DNA from: Cytophagales bacterium | Lineage (GTDB): Bacteria > Bacteroidota > Bacteroidia > Cytophagales > Thermoflexibacteraceae | Assembly: GCA_947457925.1 (NCBI GenBank) | Contig: CANGYA010000009.1 | Span: 1-50,887, forward strand | Reading direction: 5' to 3' | DNA: 50,887 nt | Shown here: piece by piece, positions 9,195-17,203 of the stretch | Numbering within the stretch: position 1 is the stretch's first letter | How the letters are laid out: the number at the start of each line of letters is the position of its first letter | Translations under genes and position numbers: made by a program | Notes under the pieces: model-generated | What the model was told of the DNA's origin: nothing | Seen by the model: the letters and a program-made list of their open reading frames with translations, nothing else | Database searches by the model: none

Positions 9195-9207
9195 TTTTTT
9201 TGTTGTA

Positions 9208-9240
9208 AACTCCGCAAGGGCTTGTAGCCCTTGCGGAGTT
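9208..9240 (+). terminator. 15-bp perfect hairpin after the DUF3592 gene
   Basis: AACTCCGCAAGGGCT (9208-9222) pairs with AGCCCTTGCGGAGTT (9226-9240) with a 3-base loop. It is G+C-rich but lacks a T-run on the plus strand. It may work with the second hairpin just downstream. Confidence 0.5.
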
Positions 9241-9253
9241 ATGTTAAATGTGC

Positions 9254-9300
9254 AACTCTGCCTACAAAATATTAAAATTTTTGTAGGTAGAGTTTTTTTT
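9254..9300 (+). terminator. Rho-independent terminator
   Basis: A 16-bp stem with one mismatch (9254-9269 with 9279-9294) is followed by eight T (9293-9300). This is the canonical terminator for the proC-DUF3592 unit. Confidence 0.8.
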
Positions 9301-9320
9301 GAAAAAATGTAACTTCTTAT

Positions 9321-9350
9321 TTTTAATTAGTCTAAATAGTAGTAAATTTG
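9321..9350 (+). promoter_or_regulatory. possible promoter for the small Cys-rich ORF
   Basis: TAAATTTG (9343-9350) matches the Bacteroidota -7 motif TAnnTTTG, with TTTT at 9321-9324, 18 bases upstream, in the -33 position (consensus TTTG). Transcription would begin about 50 bases before the ATG at 9407. Confidence 0.4.
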
Positions 9351-9406
9351 CAACGTCATTTTAAATACAGTTTCTAACCAATCGTACAGCTATATTTACT
9401 GAAGTC

Positions 9407-9565
9407 ATGCAACAAGATAAACTATTCCAATCTGCCCAAAAGATTTCTATTTTGAAAGCAAACACACCTTGCGAACTGTCTGCTTGCGTTTTATTGTGTA
9501 AGAAAAAAGACTGTTGCAAAAAATACAAAAAAGGGAAAAGATGTAAAAGTTGTCCTGATAGGTAG
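9407..9565 (+). CDS. small Cys/Lys-rich protein, 52 residues
   Basis: An open frame from ATG 9407 to TAG 9565 encodes MQQDKLFQSAQKISILKANT followed by a basic, Cys-rich tail with eight cysteines: PCELSAC, LLCKKKDCCKKYKKG and KRCKSCPDR. The tail CCKKYxKGKRCKxCP resembles a short conserved sequence I recall from other Bacteroidota genomes, usually annotated as hypothetical. The spacing of Cys pairs suggests a metal (Zn or Fe-S) or redox site, and the lysines could bind nucleic acid; both are inference. It has its own promoter-like motif after a terminator and lies between two DUF3592-type genes. It is not an obvious remnant of a larger gene. Confidence 0.6.
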   Translation: MQQDKLFQSAQKISILKANTPCELSACVLLCKKKDCCKKYKKGKRCKSCPDR

Positions 9566-9583
9566 AATATTGTAATTTTTTTT

Positions 9584-10432
9584 CTACCACAAAAGCCATG
9601 TTACAAGTACCTCCAACAAAATAATCATTGTACTTAACAAATACAATAGAGTTTTACTCGTTGGGCTTGTTTCTATTTCTCGACTGTTTATAAAACGTGG
9701 ACAAGTCGGCATCTCGTCTAAAGTCATGGCTTTTTTGGGGTTTTCGGATAAATAAAGTATGCTCTCTGTTTCCTCGTCTTGTAGCAATTCGGGTTGGTGA
9801 GTTTTGGCAATAATTTGGTAAGTTTGTCTGTCTTTTGCAGTGAACTCAAAAGTCATATCATATACAGCTCTACCATTTACTTTGGACGCAGTAGGTACAG
9901 AATTTAGTAACTTTCCTCTTGTAAATTCACCGTATTTCAACAGTCTTACTGCCAAAAAACCTTTTTTGAACCCAAGATAGGCTAAAATTAAGCCAATAAT
10001 AGGAAAAATAATTACAACTAAGGCTACCCATGCAGGAAATTCGGCGTTTCGCATACCTACAATGCAAGAAATATGCGGACTATCTGCTACATATTGAATC
10101 GTTACATTGCTGCCTTCTTTCAAATCTTCTCTATTTGTTTCATACGAAGTACCGTTTAAACGTTGCCCTTGCAAAGAAAAGGTGTATGAATACGCATAAA
10201 TACGTTGTTTATTTACTTTGCTGTTAGTGGCTGCTATTTTGGTCAAAATGGCTTGTGTAGTAGGCGAATTGCTACTTAACGCAAAGCTGTCAAAATCTGC
10301 TTTTCCTGTAAAAGCCACAACGAAGATGTATCCAAAGGCAATCAGCCCCAAGCCAACTTGTGTCATTACATCACCCAAAAGCACAGAAAAATAGGTACTT
10401 AGTGGAACAGTCCTGTAGTTATCTTGTAGCAT
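9584..10432 (-). CDS. DUF3592-type membrane protein (second copy)
   Basis: A 282-residue protein. The start at ATG 10432 leaves a 12-base gap after the upstream stop; the longer frame (to 10471) would overlap that gene. Helices are seen at about residues 18-40, 135-160 and near the C-terminus (LLYLLSTMIILLEVLVTWLLW). Between them is a soluble region with YAYSYTFSLQGQRLNGTSYETNREDLKEGSNVTIQYVADSP, the DUF3592 pattern, and a second similar half (YDMTFEFTAKDRQTYQIIAKTHQPE). The architecture parallels the protein encoded at 8514 but is longer. It is co-directional with, and close to, the next gene. Function unknown; a membrane-linked envelope role is only a guess. Confidence 0.6.
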   Translation of the reverse strand: MLQDNYRTVPLSTYFSVLLGDVMTQVGLGLIAFGYIFVVAFTGKADFDSFALSSNSPTTQAILTKIAATNSKVNKQRIYAYSYTFSLQGQRLNGTSYETNREDLKEGSNVTIQYVADSPHISCIVGMRNAEFPAWVALVVIIFPIIGLILAYLGFKKGFLAVRLLKYGEFTRGKLLNSVPTASKVNGRAVYDMTFEFTAKDRQTYQIIAKTHQPELLQDEETESILYLSENPKKAMTLDEMPTCPRFINSREIETSPTSKTLLYLLSTMIILLEVLVTWLLW

Positions 10433-10443
10433 AGGGTTGCGTA

Positions 10444-10923
10444 TTAAAATTTGGTAGGGTAGGTATAACAATGCTCACAAATGGTAATCAATTCGTGCAG
10501 TCTTTCATGCGTAAGGTGCCTGTCCGATATTCTTTCTACCCGTAAATCCTCGCGACTTCTGCACACCACACACCGAAATTTATCTCTATACAATACTTGT
10601 TCTTTAAGTTCCAGCCACGTATCCGAACTTTCATAGGAGGCTAATTCTACAGGGTTAATGGGTTCTTCGGGTACGTCTTCTTGGAACAAAAAACGCAGTG
10701 CTAAGACCATGAGCAAACCTGTCATGGGCAACCAAACCAACCAATTTAATCGAAACAAAGCCACTATCCACAGCAGAATAGGCACGAGTAGCAACACCGC
10801 ATTGAGTCCCCGCATAATGAGTAATTCTTTGGGGTGGGTACGAATTTTACGTACCAACTCAAGCAGGTACAGTATCGAAAGGTAAAACGCCGTTTTATAG
10901 GCACTTAGTACGTCTTCTTTCAC
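10444..10923 (-). CDS. membrane protein with a degenerate HNH-like zinc fold
   Basis: A 159-residue protein: an amphipathic N-terminal part, two membrane helices (about 38-56 and 60-80), then a C-terminal domain WLELKEQVLYRDKFRCVVCRSREDLRVERI...LHELITICEHCY. This follows the HNH endonuclease layout (VLxRDxxRCxxC ... LxxLCxxC), including both CxxC pairs that would bind structural zinc. However, the catalytic first His-His is replaced (VERI) and the final His is replaced by Tyr. It therefore looks like an HNH fold that has lost nuclease chemistry. The start could be later, at Met 36, but the helices would remain. It is immediately upstream of the DUF3592-type gene. Function unknown. Confidence 0.6.
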   Translation of the reverse strand: MKEDVLSAYKTAFYLSILYLLELVRKIRTHPKELLIMRGLNAVLLLVPILLWIVALFRLNWLVWLPMTGLLMVLALRFLFQEDVPEEPINPVELASYESSDTWLELKEQVLYRDKFRCVVCRSREDLRVERISDRHLTHERLHELITICEHCYTYPTKF

Positions 10924-10949
10924 ACAAAGGACAGGTTCAAGTAAAAAAA

Positions 10950-11336
10950 TTAGTTCAATCTTGGCGGAAATATCATACTGAACTCTGGCACAATGACCTT
11001 GAAGGGTCGGTTGTCCAATACTCTTTCCATGATATAATAGCCTTTCATTTTCCCAATACCTGAATTGAGGTTACAACCCGACACATATTCAAAAGCCTGA
11101 TTAGGGGCTATAAAAGGCTGTTCACCTACAACCCCTTCCCCTTCTACTTGGCGGTGTGTGCCGTCTGCATCATAAATATCCCAAAAACGAGAAATTAGTT
11201 GTACCGTATATTCACTATTGTTCTGAATACGAATACGGTAGCTAAACACAAAATGGTCGTCTGAAGGGCTTGAATACTTCGGTTGGTATTCTGTCTGTAC
11301 GGTTACTTGTATGTCTCTGGTGCTGGCTGTAATCAT
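10950..11336 (-). CDS. apaG: ApaG protein
   Basis: A 128-residue single-domain protein matching ApaG in length and sequence: TRDIQVTVQTEYQPKYSSP, FSYRIRIQNNSEYTVQLISRFWDIYDADG, the VEGEGVVGEQPFIAPNQAFEYVSGC signature and GYYIMERVLDNRPFKVIVPEFSM. ApaG is a small fibronectin-III-like protein linked genetically to Co2+/Mg2+ resistance in enterobacteria; its molecular role is unclear. It starts the minus-strand run that continues with the HNH-like and DUF3592-type genes, and a good promoter lies just upstream. Confidence 0.92.
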   Translation of the reverse strand: MITASTRDIQVTVQTEYQPKYSSPSDDHFVFSYRIRIQNNSEYTVQLISRFWDIYDADGTHRQVEGEGVVGEQPFIAPNQAFEYVSGCNLNSGIGKMKGYYIMERVLDNRPFKVIVPEFSMIFPPRLN

Positions 11337-11365
11337 TTTTCAAGCAAGAATTAGGTCTATTATTC

Positions 11366-11397
11366 CAAATTTATAGAGAATTTAGGGAAAAAACAAA
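11366..11397 (-). promoter_or_regulatory. Bacteroidota-type promoter for apaG
   Basis: On the minus strand TTTG (11394-11397) is followed after 20 bases by TAAATTTG (11366-11373), an excellent match to the -33 TTTG / -7 TAnnTTTG consensus. The predicted transcript start is about 20-25 bases before the apaG ATG. The rest of the 11337-11719 gap is A+T-rich; I see no other element in it beyond a weak motif before the esterase gene. Confidence 0.65.
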
Positions 11398-11719
11398 ATT
11401 ACAATACTATTTGTAGCATTGCAAAACACTTTTACACAAGTATAACAGATTTTGGAGCTTGTTTTCTAAAGCAAAAAACCGCAGATTCAACTTTGAAATG
11501 CAATTTTATTTTTAGTTAAACTTTATATCAGACTGTCATATTCTAATTTTTTTAGCCAATATATAGTGCCTAACTACATATTATATTATATTTATCAAAA
11601 ATATCACTTGTAATTTTCCTTATTCAGTTGTAAAATATTTTTTGTAATTAAATATTTGATAATGAATATTTTAAGTATTTTGAATTTTGTATAACTGACG
11701 AAATATTTCTGTATAATAT

Positions 11720-12931
11720 ATGAAAAAGAAAGTAAACATGAAGTATTTGGTAGCCTTTGTTTGCTATTTGGTACTGAATTTCAGTTGTTTGGCACAACAA
11801 GAATTTTCTCAAACAGTACAAAATTGGCAACAGCTTATTGTGAATGGCTCTCCTATTGAATGGGAGAATTTTTGGCAAGAACGTATCAAAGCAAAGGAAA
11901 TTCCTTTGGTAATAGGAGATTCTGTAGCATTTTTCTACAAAGGTGAGGCTCAGTCGGTGGCTTGGGCAGGAGATTTTTCGGGCTGGAATCCCGAAGATAA
12001 ACGGTATCAAGGGGTGCGAATAGGCTCTACTCCTTTTTGGTTCTGCAAAGCTAAATTTCCTGTTAATGCTCGTTTAGACTACAAGATTGTGATAGATAAC
12101 AAAGACTGGGGTATAGATGCAGCTAATCCGTATCAACAATGGTCGGGTGCGGGAGGTGGGCAGCCTAATTCTGAATTGAGAATGTCGGGCTGGCAGGCAG
12201 AAAAATGGACATTTCCACAAGAAAATATCTTGAAAGGTACAATGACAACTTACCAATTTGAAAGTAAAAACTTGTATTATCGTTTAAAATACAGTGTGTA
12301 TTTGCCTGTAGGCTATGAAAAATTATCAAAATTGCCTGTAATTTATGTTACAGACGGGCATGAATACAGTGATGCACGCATGGGGGCAGTGGTAACTGTC
12401 TTGGATAATTTGATAGCTGCGAATAAAATTAAACCTGTGATAGCCGTATTTATAGACCCTCGCCAACCTGATAAATTGGAGAATAACCGTAGGGCAGATG
12501 AATTTTTAGGCAATGAAAAATACAAAGATTTTGTAACTCAAGAGTTGATTGCACATATAGACAAAACCTATAAAACACAAGCTACTGCGGAGGCAAGAGT
12601 GATTGTGGGAACTTCTTTTTGGGGCTTTTGTGCCACTTATTTTGCCTTAAATGCCCCTAATTATTTTGGGAATGTGGTCATTAACTCACCTGCTTACTGG
12701 TATGATACGGATTTATTGACCAAATTTTTGGCTACGCCTAAACTGCCTATCAAAAAGATTTTTTTCTCTAATGGCACTATCTCTGATGGAGAAAAGTTGA
12801 GCCGTTTGATGCAGGCAATATTGAAAGAAAAGAAATATAATTGTCGTATTGTAGAAGTGAATGAAGGGCATTCTTGGGGAAATTGGCGGGCTTTGGTAGA
12901 TGATTGGTTGTTGTATTTATTTGGCAAATAA
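11720..12931 (+). CDS. esterase (Fes/IroE-like) with N-terminal glycogen-binding-type domain
   Basis: A secreted 403-residue protein. The signal peptide ends near SCLAQQ; Met 7 at 11738 is an alternative start favoured by a promoter-like TTTG...TATTTCTG whose predicted start point would be close to 11720. An E-set/CBM48-like domain (about 70-155: VAWAGDFSGWNPEDK, FPVNARLDYKIVID) is followed by an alpha/beta-hydrolase of the enterochelin-esterase/esterase-D type (about 170-400). The nucleophile region reads VGTSFWGFCATY, where the usual GxSxG has Trp at the last position, and the His lies in EGHSWGNW. Such enzymes cleave siderophores, acetylated sugars or ferulate esters; the substrate is not clear here. 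It is a single-gene unit ending in a strong hairpin. Confidence 0.8.
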   Translation: MKKKVNMKYLVAFVCYLVLNFSCLAQQEFSQTVQNWQQLIVNGSPIEWENFWQERIKAKEIPLVIGDSVAFFYKGEAQSVAWAGDFSGWNPEDKRYQGVRIGSTPFWFCKAKFPVNARLDYKIVIDNKDWGIDAANPYQQWSGAGGGQPNSELRMSGWQAEKWTFPQENILKGTMTTYQFESKNLYYRLKYSVYLPVGYEKLSKLPVIYVTDGHEYSDARMGAVVTVLDNLIAANKIKPVIAVFIDPRQPDKLENNRRADEFLGNEKYKDFVTQELIAHIDKTYKTQATAEARVIVGTSFWGFCATYFALNAPNYFGNVVINSPAYWYDTDLLTKFLATPKLPIKKIFFSNGTISDGEKLSRLMQAILKEKKYNCRIVEVNEGHSWGNWRALVDDWLLYLFGK

Positions 12932-12937
12932 ACAAGT

Positions 12938-12982
12938 AAAACGAAACTTTTTAAGTTTTAGCAACTTAGAAAGTTTCGTTTT
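12938..12982 (+). terminator. terminator after the esterase gene
   Basis: An 18-bp stem with one mismatch (12938-12955 with 12965-12982) and a 9-base loop begins 7 bases after the stop. The run of A on one side and T on the other suits termination from either direction. Confidence 0.7.
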
Positions 12983-12993
12983 GACTTTGAAGA

Positions 12994-13165
12994 TAATTAA
13001 CATAAGTTGCGTAGTGCTTTAAATGCCCCCACCACTACCTTCCAACTCAGTTGCTCCCCCGCAGGGGAGGGAGCTTGAAAATCAATTACTTACAAGTTCC
13101 CCTCCCTACGGGGAGCAACTGAGTTGGAAGGAGCTAAACTAACATTACGCAACTTGCATTAATTA
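12994..13165. repeat. MITE-like palindromic element, copy A
   Basis: A 172-bp element with ~20-bp inverted ends (left TAATTAACATAAGTTGCGTA 12994-13013; right end 13146-13165 is its near reverse complement). Inside is a perfect 22-bp inverted repeat (13038-13059 with 13110-13131). The ends match the element at 18594-18757, and the 75-base core at 13057-13131 is nearly repeated at 42193-42267 (8 differences). No ORF. The layout suggests a non-autonomous mobile element, possibly composite. Confidence 0.75.
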
Positions 13166-13228
13166 CTTGATTTTCAAACAATTAAAATAAAAGAATAAAG
13201 CCTATGCTACAAATTTTAGGAAACTTTA

Positions 13229-14554
13229 TTATACGTTTTTCATTGCTTTTTCACGCAAAGTATCCAACAAGGCTTGTACGGAACTAAACGAAACCACGTT
13301 AGTTTTGAAATGCTCAACGGCTGCGGCTTGCTCGGCTTCGTTGGCTTTGAAGTGGCGAAGAATGTTCAACAAGTGCATTTTCATGTGTCCTTTCTGAATA
13401 CCCGTAGTTGTCAAAGATTTTACTGCCCCGAAATTTTGAGCCAAGCCCACAACGGCAGCTATTTTCATTAATTCTTGTGCAGAAGGGTGTCCTAATAACT
13501 CTAAACTGCGTTTTGCCAATGGGTGCAAGGTTGTCAAACCACCTACTACGCCTAATGCAATCGGTAAATCTATCCAAAAACGGAACTCTCCGTTGTCTGT
13601 GCTGGCGTAGCTCAAGCTGCGGTACTTGCCTGTACGTGCTGCGTAAGTGTGTCCACAAGCCTCTACAGCCCTAAAATCGTTGCCTGTGGCTAAAATTACG
13701 GCATCTATGCCATTGAAAATGCCTTTGTTGTGTGTCGTAGCTCGGTGTACGTCTATATGGGCAATATCCACTGCCTTTTTGAATTTATCGGCAAAAATTT
13801 CAGCTGCCATGCCTTCTACTTCACCCAAAACAGGAATCGGACAACTTACCGAAGCCCTTACCATACATTCTGGCGTGTAGTTAGACAAAATAGACATGAC
13901 AATCGTAGGGTTTTTCTCGGCTTCTGTGAATATTTCTTGTACGGCTGCCCACTCTACAAAAGTCTTTGCGAAGGTTTCTAAACAAGTATTGATGAAGTTT
14001 GCCCCCATAGAGTCGCAAGTTTCAAAAGTGGCTTTGAATTGGTAATAATGAGGCATTTCGGCAGTCATATTGACCAATTCTATGTCTAAAATACCGCCAC
14101 CTCTTGCCCGCATATTTTTGGTAGTGAGGGCTGTGGCTGCTAAAAACTTTTCTTTGAGGTCATCAAACAAGACATATAATTTATGAAAGTCGCCTTCCCA
14201 AATAAAATGTACTTGTCCAATTTTTTTGGTATCAATGATTTCGGCTTTAAAACCGCCTCTGTCTGCCCAGAACTTCGCACTTTTGGCTGCTGCTGCCACT
14301 ACACTACTTTCTTCTATGACCATTGGAACGGCATAGTTCTTTCCGTTGATAATCACATTAGGAGCTACGCCAAAAGGTAGGTAGTAATTGGTGAGGGTGT
14401 TTTCGCTAAATTCGTCGAAGTGTTTTTGTACTTTTTCGTCAGTGTGCCAAAAACCTTGAAATTCAGCTAAAAGGCTTTCATCGCCTATTTGCTTGCCCAA
14501 CCACTTGATTTTGTCTTCTTTAGACAGTTTTGAAAAGCCAGAGATAAGTTCCAT
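13229..14554 (-). CDS. hydroxymethylglutaryl-CoA reductase, class II-like
   Basis: A 441-residue HMG-CoA reductase. Visible motifs: ENTLTNYYLPFGVAPNVIING, the catalytic Glu region AVPMVIEESSVVAAAAKSAKFW, the ATGNDFRAVEACGH segment with the catalytic Asp, and GIQKGHMKMH near the C-terminus with the catalytic His. Length and lack of a membrane anchor fit the soluble class II enzymes, often annotated as 'degradative'. In Bacteroidota using the mevalonate route for isoprenoids the enzyme probably works biosynthetically, reducing HMG-CoA to mevalonate; the direction is inference. It stands alone in the window with no other mevalonate genes beside it, and a TAAATTTG motif lies about 85 bases upstream. 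Confidence 0.9.
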   Translation of the reverse strand: MELISGFSKLSKEDKIKWLGKQIGDESLLAEFQGFWHTDEKVQKHFDEFSENTLTNYYLPFGVAPNVIINGKNYAVPMVIEESSVVAAAAKSAKFWADRGGFKAEIIDTKKIGQVHFIWEGDFHKLYVLFDDLKEKFLAATALTTKNMRARGGGILDIELVNMTAEMPHYYQFKATFETCDSMGANFINTCLETFAKTFVEWAAVQEIFTEAEKNPTIVMSILSNYTPECMVRASVSCPIPVLGEVEGMAAEIFADKFKKAVDIAHIDVHRATTHNKGIFNGIDAVILATGNDFRAVEACGHTYAARTGKYRSLSYASTDNGEFRFWIDLPIALGVVGGLTTLHPLAKRSLELLGHPSAQELMKIAAVVGLAQNFGAVKSLTTTGIQKGHMKMHLLNILRHFKANEAEQAAAVEHFKTNVVSFSSVQALLDTLREKAMKNV

Positions 14555-14636
14555 ATCAAAAAAATTAATGCCAGATAAACATAGTCAATAAACCGCAATA
14601 CAGTAGGCTTTGTTTGACTTTTAGTGTAATATGCTC

Positions 14637-14644
14637 CAAATTTA
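14637..14644 (-). promoter_or_regulatory. possible -7 element for the HMG-CoA reductase gene
   Basis: TAAATTTG on the minus strand fits TAnnTTTG, but the nearest TTG upstream is only 16 bases away. The 14555-15054 gap otherwise holds two repeat structures, listed separately, and A+T-rich sequence with a fragment (14815-14850) resembling the ACACAGATGACACT repeat seen at 46681. Confidence 0.3.
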
Positions 14645-14884
14645 ACGGTAATTGCTTAAACAAGTTTTAGAAGTTTCAGAAAAATTTGAAAGTTTAAACA
14701 GTTTATGATTTTTTTAGAATAACCTGCCCTGTTCTCTCCACTTGAAGATAGGTTTTCTGCGTTAATTTTTTAAATAAGTTTTATGTAATAAAAATATATT
14801 TAACGTAAGTTTTGGAACACAGATGACACTAAGCACACAGAGTTGCACGGATTATTTTTTACTTATAAGTAAGTGAGCATTATT

Positions 14885-14951
14885 AAAGTAGATTTGCCTT
14901 CAGGCGAATAGCTTGATAGTCAATGTATTCACCTAAAGGCAAATCTACTTT
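14885..14951. repeat. 26-bp inverted repeat hairpin
   Basis: Arms 14885-14910 and 14926-14951 are complementary with two mismatches; the 15-base loop is unpaired. AAAGTAGATTTGCCTT begins the left arm. It may be a transcript end or a REP-like palindrome; no adjacent gene ends here. Confidence 0.6.
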
Positions 14952-14980
14952 TATTTTGTCTTATTACTTACATTAGTGTT

Positions 14981-15050
14981 ATTTGTAAATGAACCACAAG
15001 GACACAAGTTCACTAAGAAAATTAGGAAGATTTATTTCTTCTTGTTACTT
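14981..15050 (+). repeat. dispersed intergenic repeat, copy 1
   Basis: Bases 14981-15021 are identical over 41 positions to the reverse complement of 50675-50715, with weaker similarity continuing another ~30 bases. The core is GAACCACAAGGACACAAGTT. It ends next to the DUF4349 gene stop. The repeat carries no ORF. Confidence 0.7.
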
Positions 15051-15054
15051 ATAA

Positions 15055-16020
15055 CTAACTTTTCATAGTTTTAGCAATGTACCTAAATAAAGCTAATGAA
15101 CCTATGAGCAACAAAATTATCCACCAAATATTTGCTAAGAAAATCACAAAAGTTCCTAACATTTTGATACTGTCTGTAAACGCATCTCCCAATTTTTCAA
15201 AGAAGGTAGGAGCAAAATCTATAGACTGCGGTTCTTTGGCTACACTTTCCTGATTGGTTTTAGGATTTTGATAAATCTGTAATTTAACGGTACTATAGGC
15301 TATATCTGCACGTATAGATTGGCTGTTGAGTTGCGAGTTGCCTAACTCTTGTTGTCTATTCAACAAATTGTCTTCAGCCTGATTAGTTTCGCCTAATTTT
15401 GATGCTTTGCGGTCAATAGCACTGCCTAATCTGTTATTGTGTTGTTTGAGGCGTTGCTGTTTTTGTTGTTCTGCCCATAAAGTTAGTGTCATGTCGGTAG
15501 CCGTAATGGTGCGGTAGTCCAAAAATTCACTTAAAGTAACAAAACTTCTAAGGGCAGAGTCTAATTTATCATTAGGCACTTTTAAGGTAATGGTATTCGC
15601 AACGGTGTAAGGGGTAAGCACAATCGTAGAATCTTTACGGGTGGTGATGTACTCTACATAACCTTTTTCAGAGGCTAATTGCGTGTAACTCACGTAGCCC
15701 CCTAACTGTGCCGTCATATTTTCTATAAAAATGGTAGCTGCATACACATTTTTCACTTTGAATTTCATGTCGGCAGTGCGAATAAACATATCTTTTGCCT
15801 TGTCTTTTACTTCGGCAGCCGAAGATGACAAATAGTAAGGCGAAGTGCTTGTATCAGCAGTGGTAGTTGCGGTTGGGCTACTTGCTTGATAATCTTGTTC
15901 CTCTTTTTGCCTACTTTCTGGGGCAAATGGGGCAGAGTGTTCGGCTCTTTTACTACAAGCTACTAATTGAGCAAGAGTAATAGCTACTAAGAAAGAACGA
16001 AATGCAATGAGGGTTTTCAT
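15055..16020 (-). CDS. DUF4349 lipoprotein
   Basis: A 321-residue protein from ATG 16020 (the longer frame to 16227 adds about 69 residues without signal character and runs into the divergent gene). Signal peptide MKTLIAFRSFLVAITLAQLVAC gives a lipoprotein. A Ser/Thr-rich linker follows, then the DUF4349 domain: MFIRTADMKFKVKNVYAATIFIE, GGYVSYTQL, a coiled coil (WAEQQKQQRLKQHNNRLGSAI..., about 205-250), IRADIAYSTVKLQIYQ and a C-terminal membrane helix (about 285-312) with a basic tail. DUF4349 proteins are widespread envelope proteins of unknown role. A lipid anchor plus a C-terminal helix is odd and may mean that both ends sit in membrane. Confidence 0.85.
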   Translation of the reverse strand: MKTLIAFRSFLVAITLAQLVACSKRAEHSAPFAPESRQKEEQDYQASSPTATTTADTSTSPYYLSSSAAEVKDKAKDMFIRTADMKFKVKNVYAATIFIENMTAQLGGYVSYTQLASEKGYVEYITTRKDSTIVLTPYTVANTITLKVPNDKLDSALRSFVTLSEFLDYRTITATDMTLTLWAEQQKQQRLKQHNNRLGSAIDRKASKLGETNQAEDNLLNRQQELGNSQLNSQSIRADIAYSTVKLQIYQNPKTNQESVAKEPQSIDFAPTFFEKLGDAFTDSIKMLGTFVIFLANIWWIILLLIGSLALFRYIAKTMKS

Positions 16021-16198
16021 AAAAATGTATGTTAAGTTGTTTGATAGTAAGAGGCAAGGACGTTGGAAATTCCATAAAAGGTATTCATTTTTTTCTGTAA
16101 TTAGCTTAGAAATCTTAAAAAAATAGTCAAGCCTTTGCGAAAGCCCGCAAAAAATGATATGTTTGGTTAGTAAAAATTCTACCCAAACACCTACTATC

Positions 16199-17071
16199 AT
16201 GAGTTTACGCAAGGCTTTACAACTCAAAACCCTCTTTACGGCTGAACAAAATTTATTTGCAGACGAAAAAAAGATAGCAGCTACTAAAACGCCTGCCGAA
16301 TGGATTGATTTTTTTGAAGAATTAGTAGAATTTGATGAAATAGTAGATGCAGCTTATGACAAAGTAGGCAATGCTATGATTGGCTTTGGGGTAGTAGGCG
16401 TAATTTGTTTTATTGTAGCCTTTTTCTTCCCGCCTCTTTTTATGTTTTTTTTGGTGCTACTCATGGTGTTTTTGGTGCTTTGGTCGAGGCAAAAACAACT
16501 CATAAAGTTGAACATAGAAAACCGTATGCGTCATTTTGTGTATCCTCTTATAAGGGTGTTAGCACAAGAAATGGAGGCAGACGGCATGATTCATATTGAA
16601 GCAGACTTTAAAACGGGGTTGAATCCTACTTGTCAAACGAATAATGAAAAAAAGAAAATCAATGGACGTAACATAGACAGCACGTATTATGCGTATGATG
16701 TTTTGCAGCTAACCGCCAAATTAGCCGATAAAAACGAATTGCATTTAGCTATTCACGAACAAGCCCGAATGAACAAAGTGGGCAAGTATAATGCACGAGG
16801 TAAGTACAAAACCAAGACGAAATACAAAGTAAAAACAGCCTTTGAGAGTAGTTTAGTAGTCAAAAAACAAAATTTTACATTAAAAAAAGCCTCTGCTGAT
16901 GGTACAATTTCTTTGGAAGGTGGCAAAAAATTGTATGTAAAAGACAAAGGCGACAAAGTGATAGTTACGAATTTTCATCAAGTTATTAGTACAGAAACCT
17001 ATCCTATCCCTACTGTTCCGCAAGTTTTAGGTACTATAGCTCCTTGTTACCAAGCCTTGCAACAAAATTAA
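16199..17071 (+). CDS. hypothetical membrane protein, 290 residues
   Basis: The start at ATG 16199 (MSLRKALQLKTLF) is preferred to the in-frame ATG at 16154, which overlaps the divergent regulatory space. An acidic N-terminal helical part (EWIDFFEELVEFDEIVDAAYDKV) is followed by two close membrane helices (about 65-100; GFGVVGVICFIVAFFFPPLFMFFLVLLMVFLVLW) and a long soluble domain, partly beta-rich and strongly basic (GKYNARGKYKTKTKYKVKTAFESSLVVKK). I do not recognise the family. The arrangement, two helices then a cytoplasmic or periplasmic domain, is all that can be said. It is divergent from the DUF4349 gene and ends at a terminator. Confidence 0.7.
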   Translation: MSLRKALQLKTLFTAEQNLFADEKKIAATKTPAEWIDFFEELVEFDEIVDAAYDKVGNAMIGFGVVGVICFIVAFFFPPLFMFFLVLLMVFLVLWSRQKQLIKLNIENRMRHFVYPLIRVLAQEMEADGMIHIEADFKTGLNPTCQTNNEKKKINGRNIDSTYYAYDVLQLTAKLADKNELHLAIHEQARMNKVGKYNARGKYKTKTKYKVKTAFESSLVVKKQNFTLKKASADGTISLEGGKKLYVKDKGDKVIVTNFHQVISTETYPIPTVPQVLGTIAPCYQALQQN

Positions 17072-17088
17072 AATAACCTCACCCCAAA

Positions 17089-17118
17089 CCCCTCTCCATT
17101 TGGAGAGGGGCTTTTTTT
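17089..17118 (+). terminator. Rho-independent terminator
   Basis: CCCCTCTCC and GGAGAGGGG form a 9-10 bp G+C-rich stem with a 2-4 base loop, then C and seven T. It is preceded by CCTCACCCCAAACC, a phrase that recurs in the intergenic repeats of this window. Confidence 0.85.
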
Positions 17119-17203
17119 GACCTTAAAAGCTCAAGATTGATGTAAAGCCTTCCCTCTCTAAGCTAAGATAGGCGAAAATAAAAAGAAATTCACCTTGTAG
17201 TAA

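Noticed and set aside
10444-10923. Active HNH endonuclease
   Set aside because: The catalytic His residues are replaced, and the protein is membrane-anchored.
11648-12010. 120-codon open frame on the minus strand over the esterase start
   Set aside because: It lies antisense to a well-supported gene and its protein has no signature.
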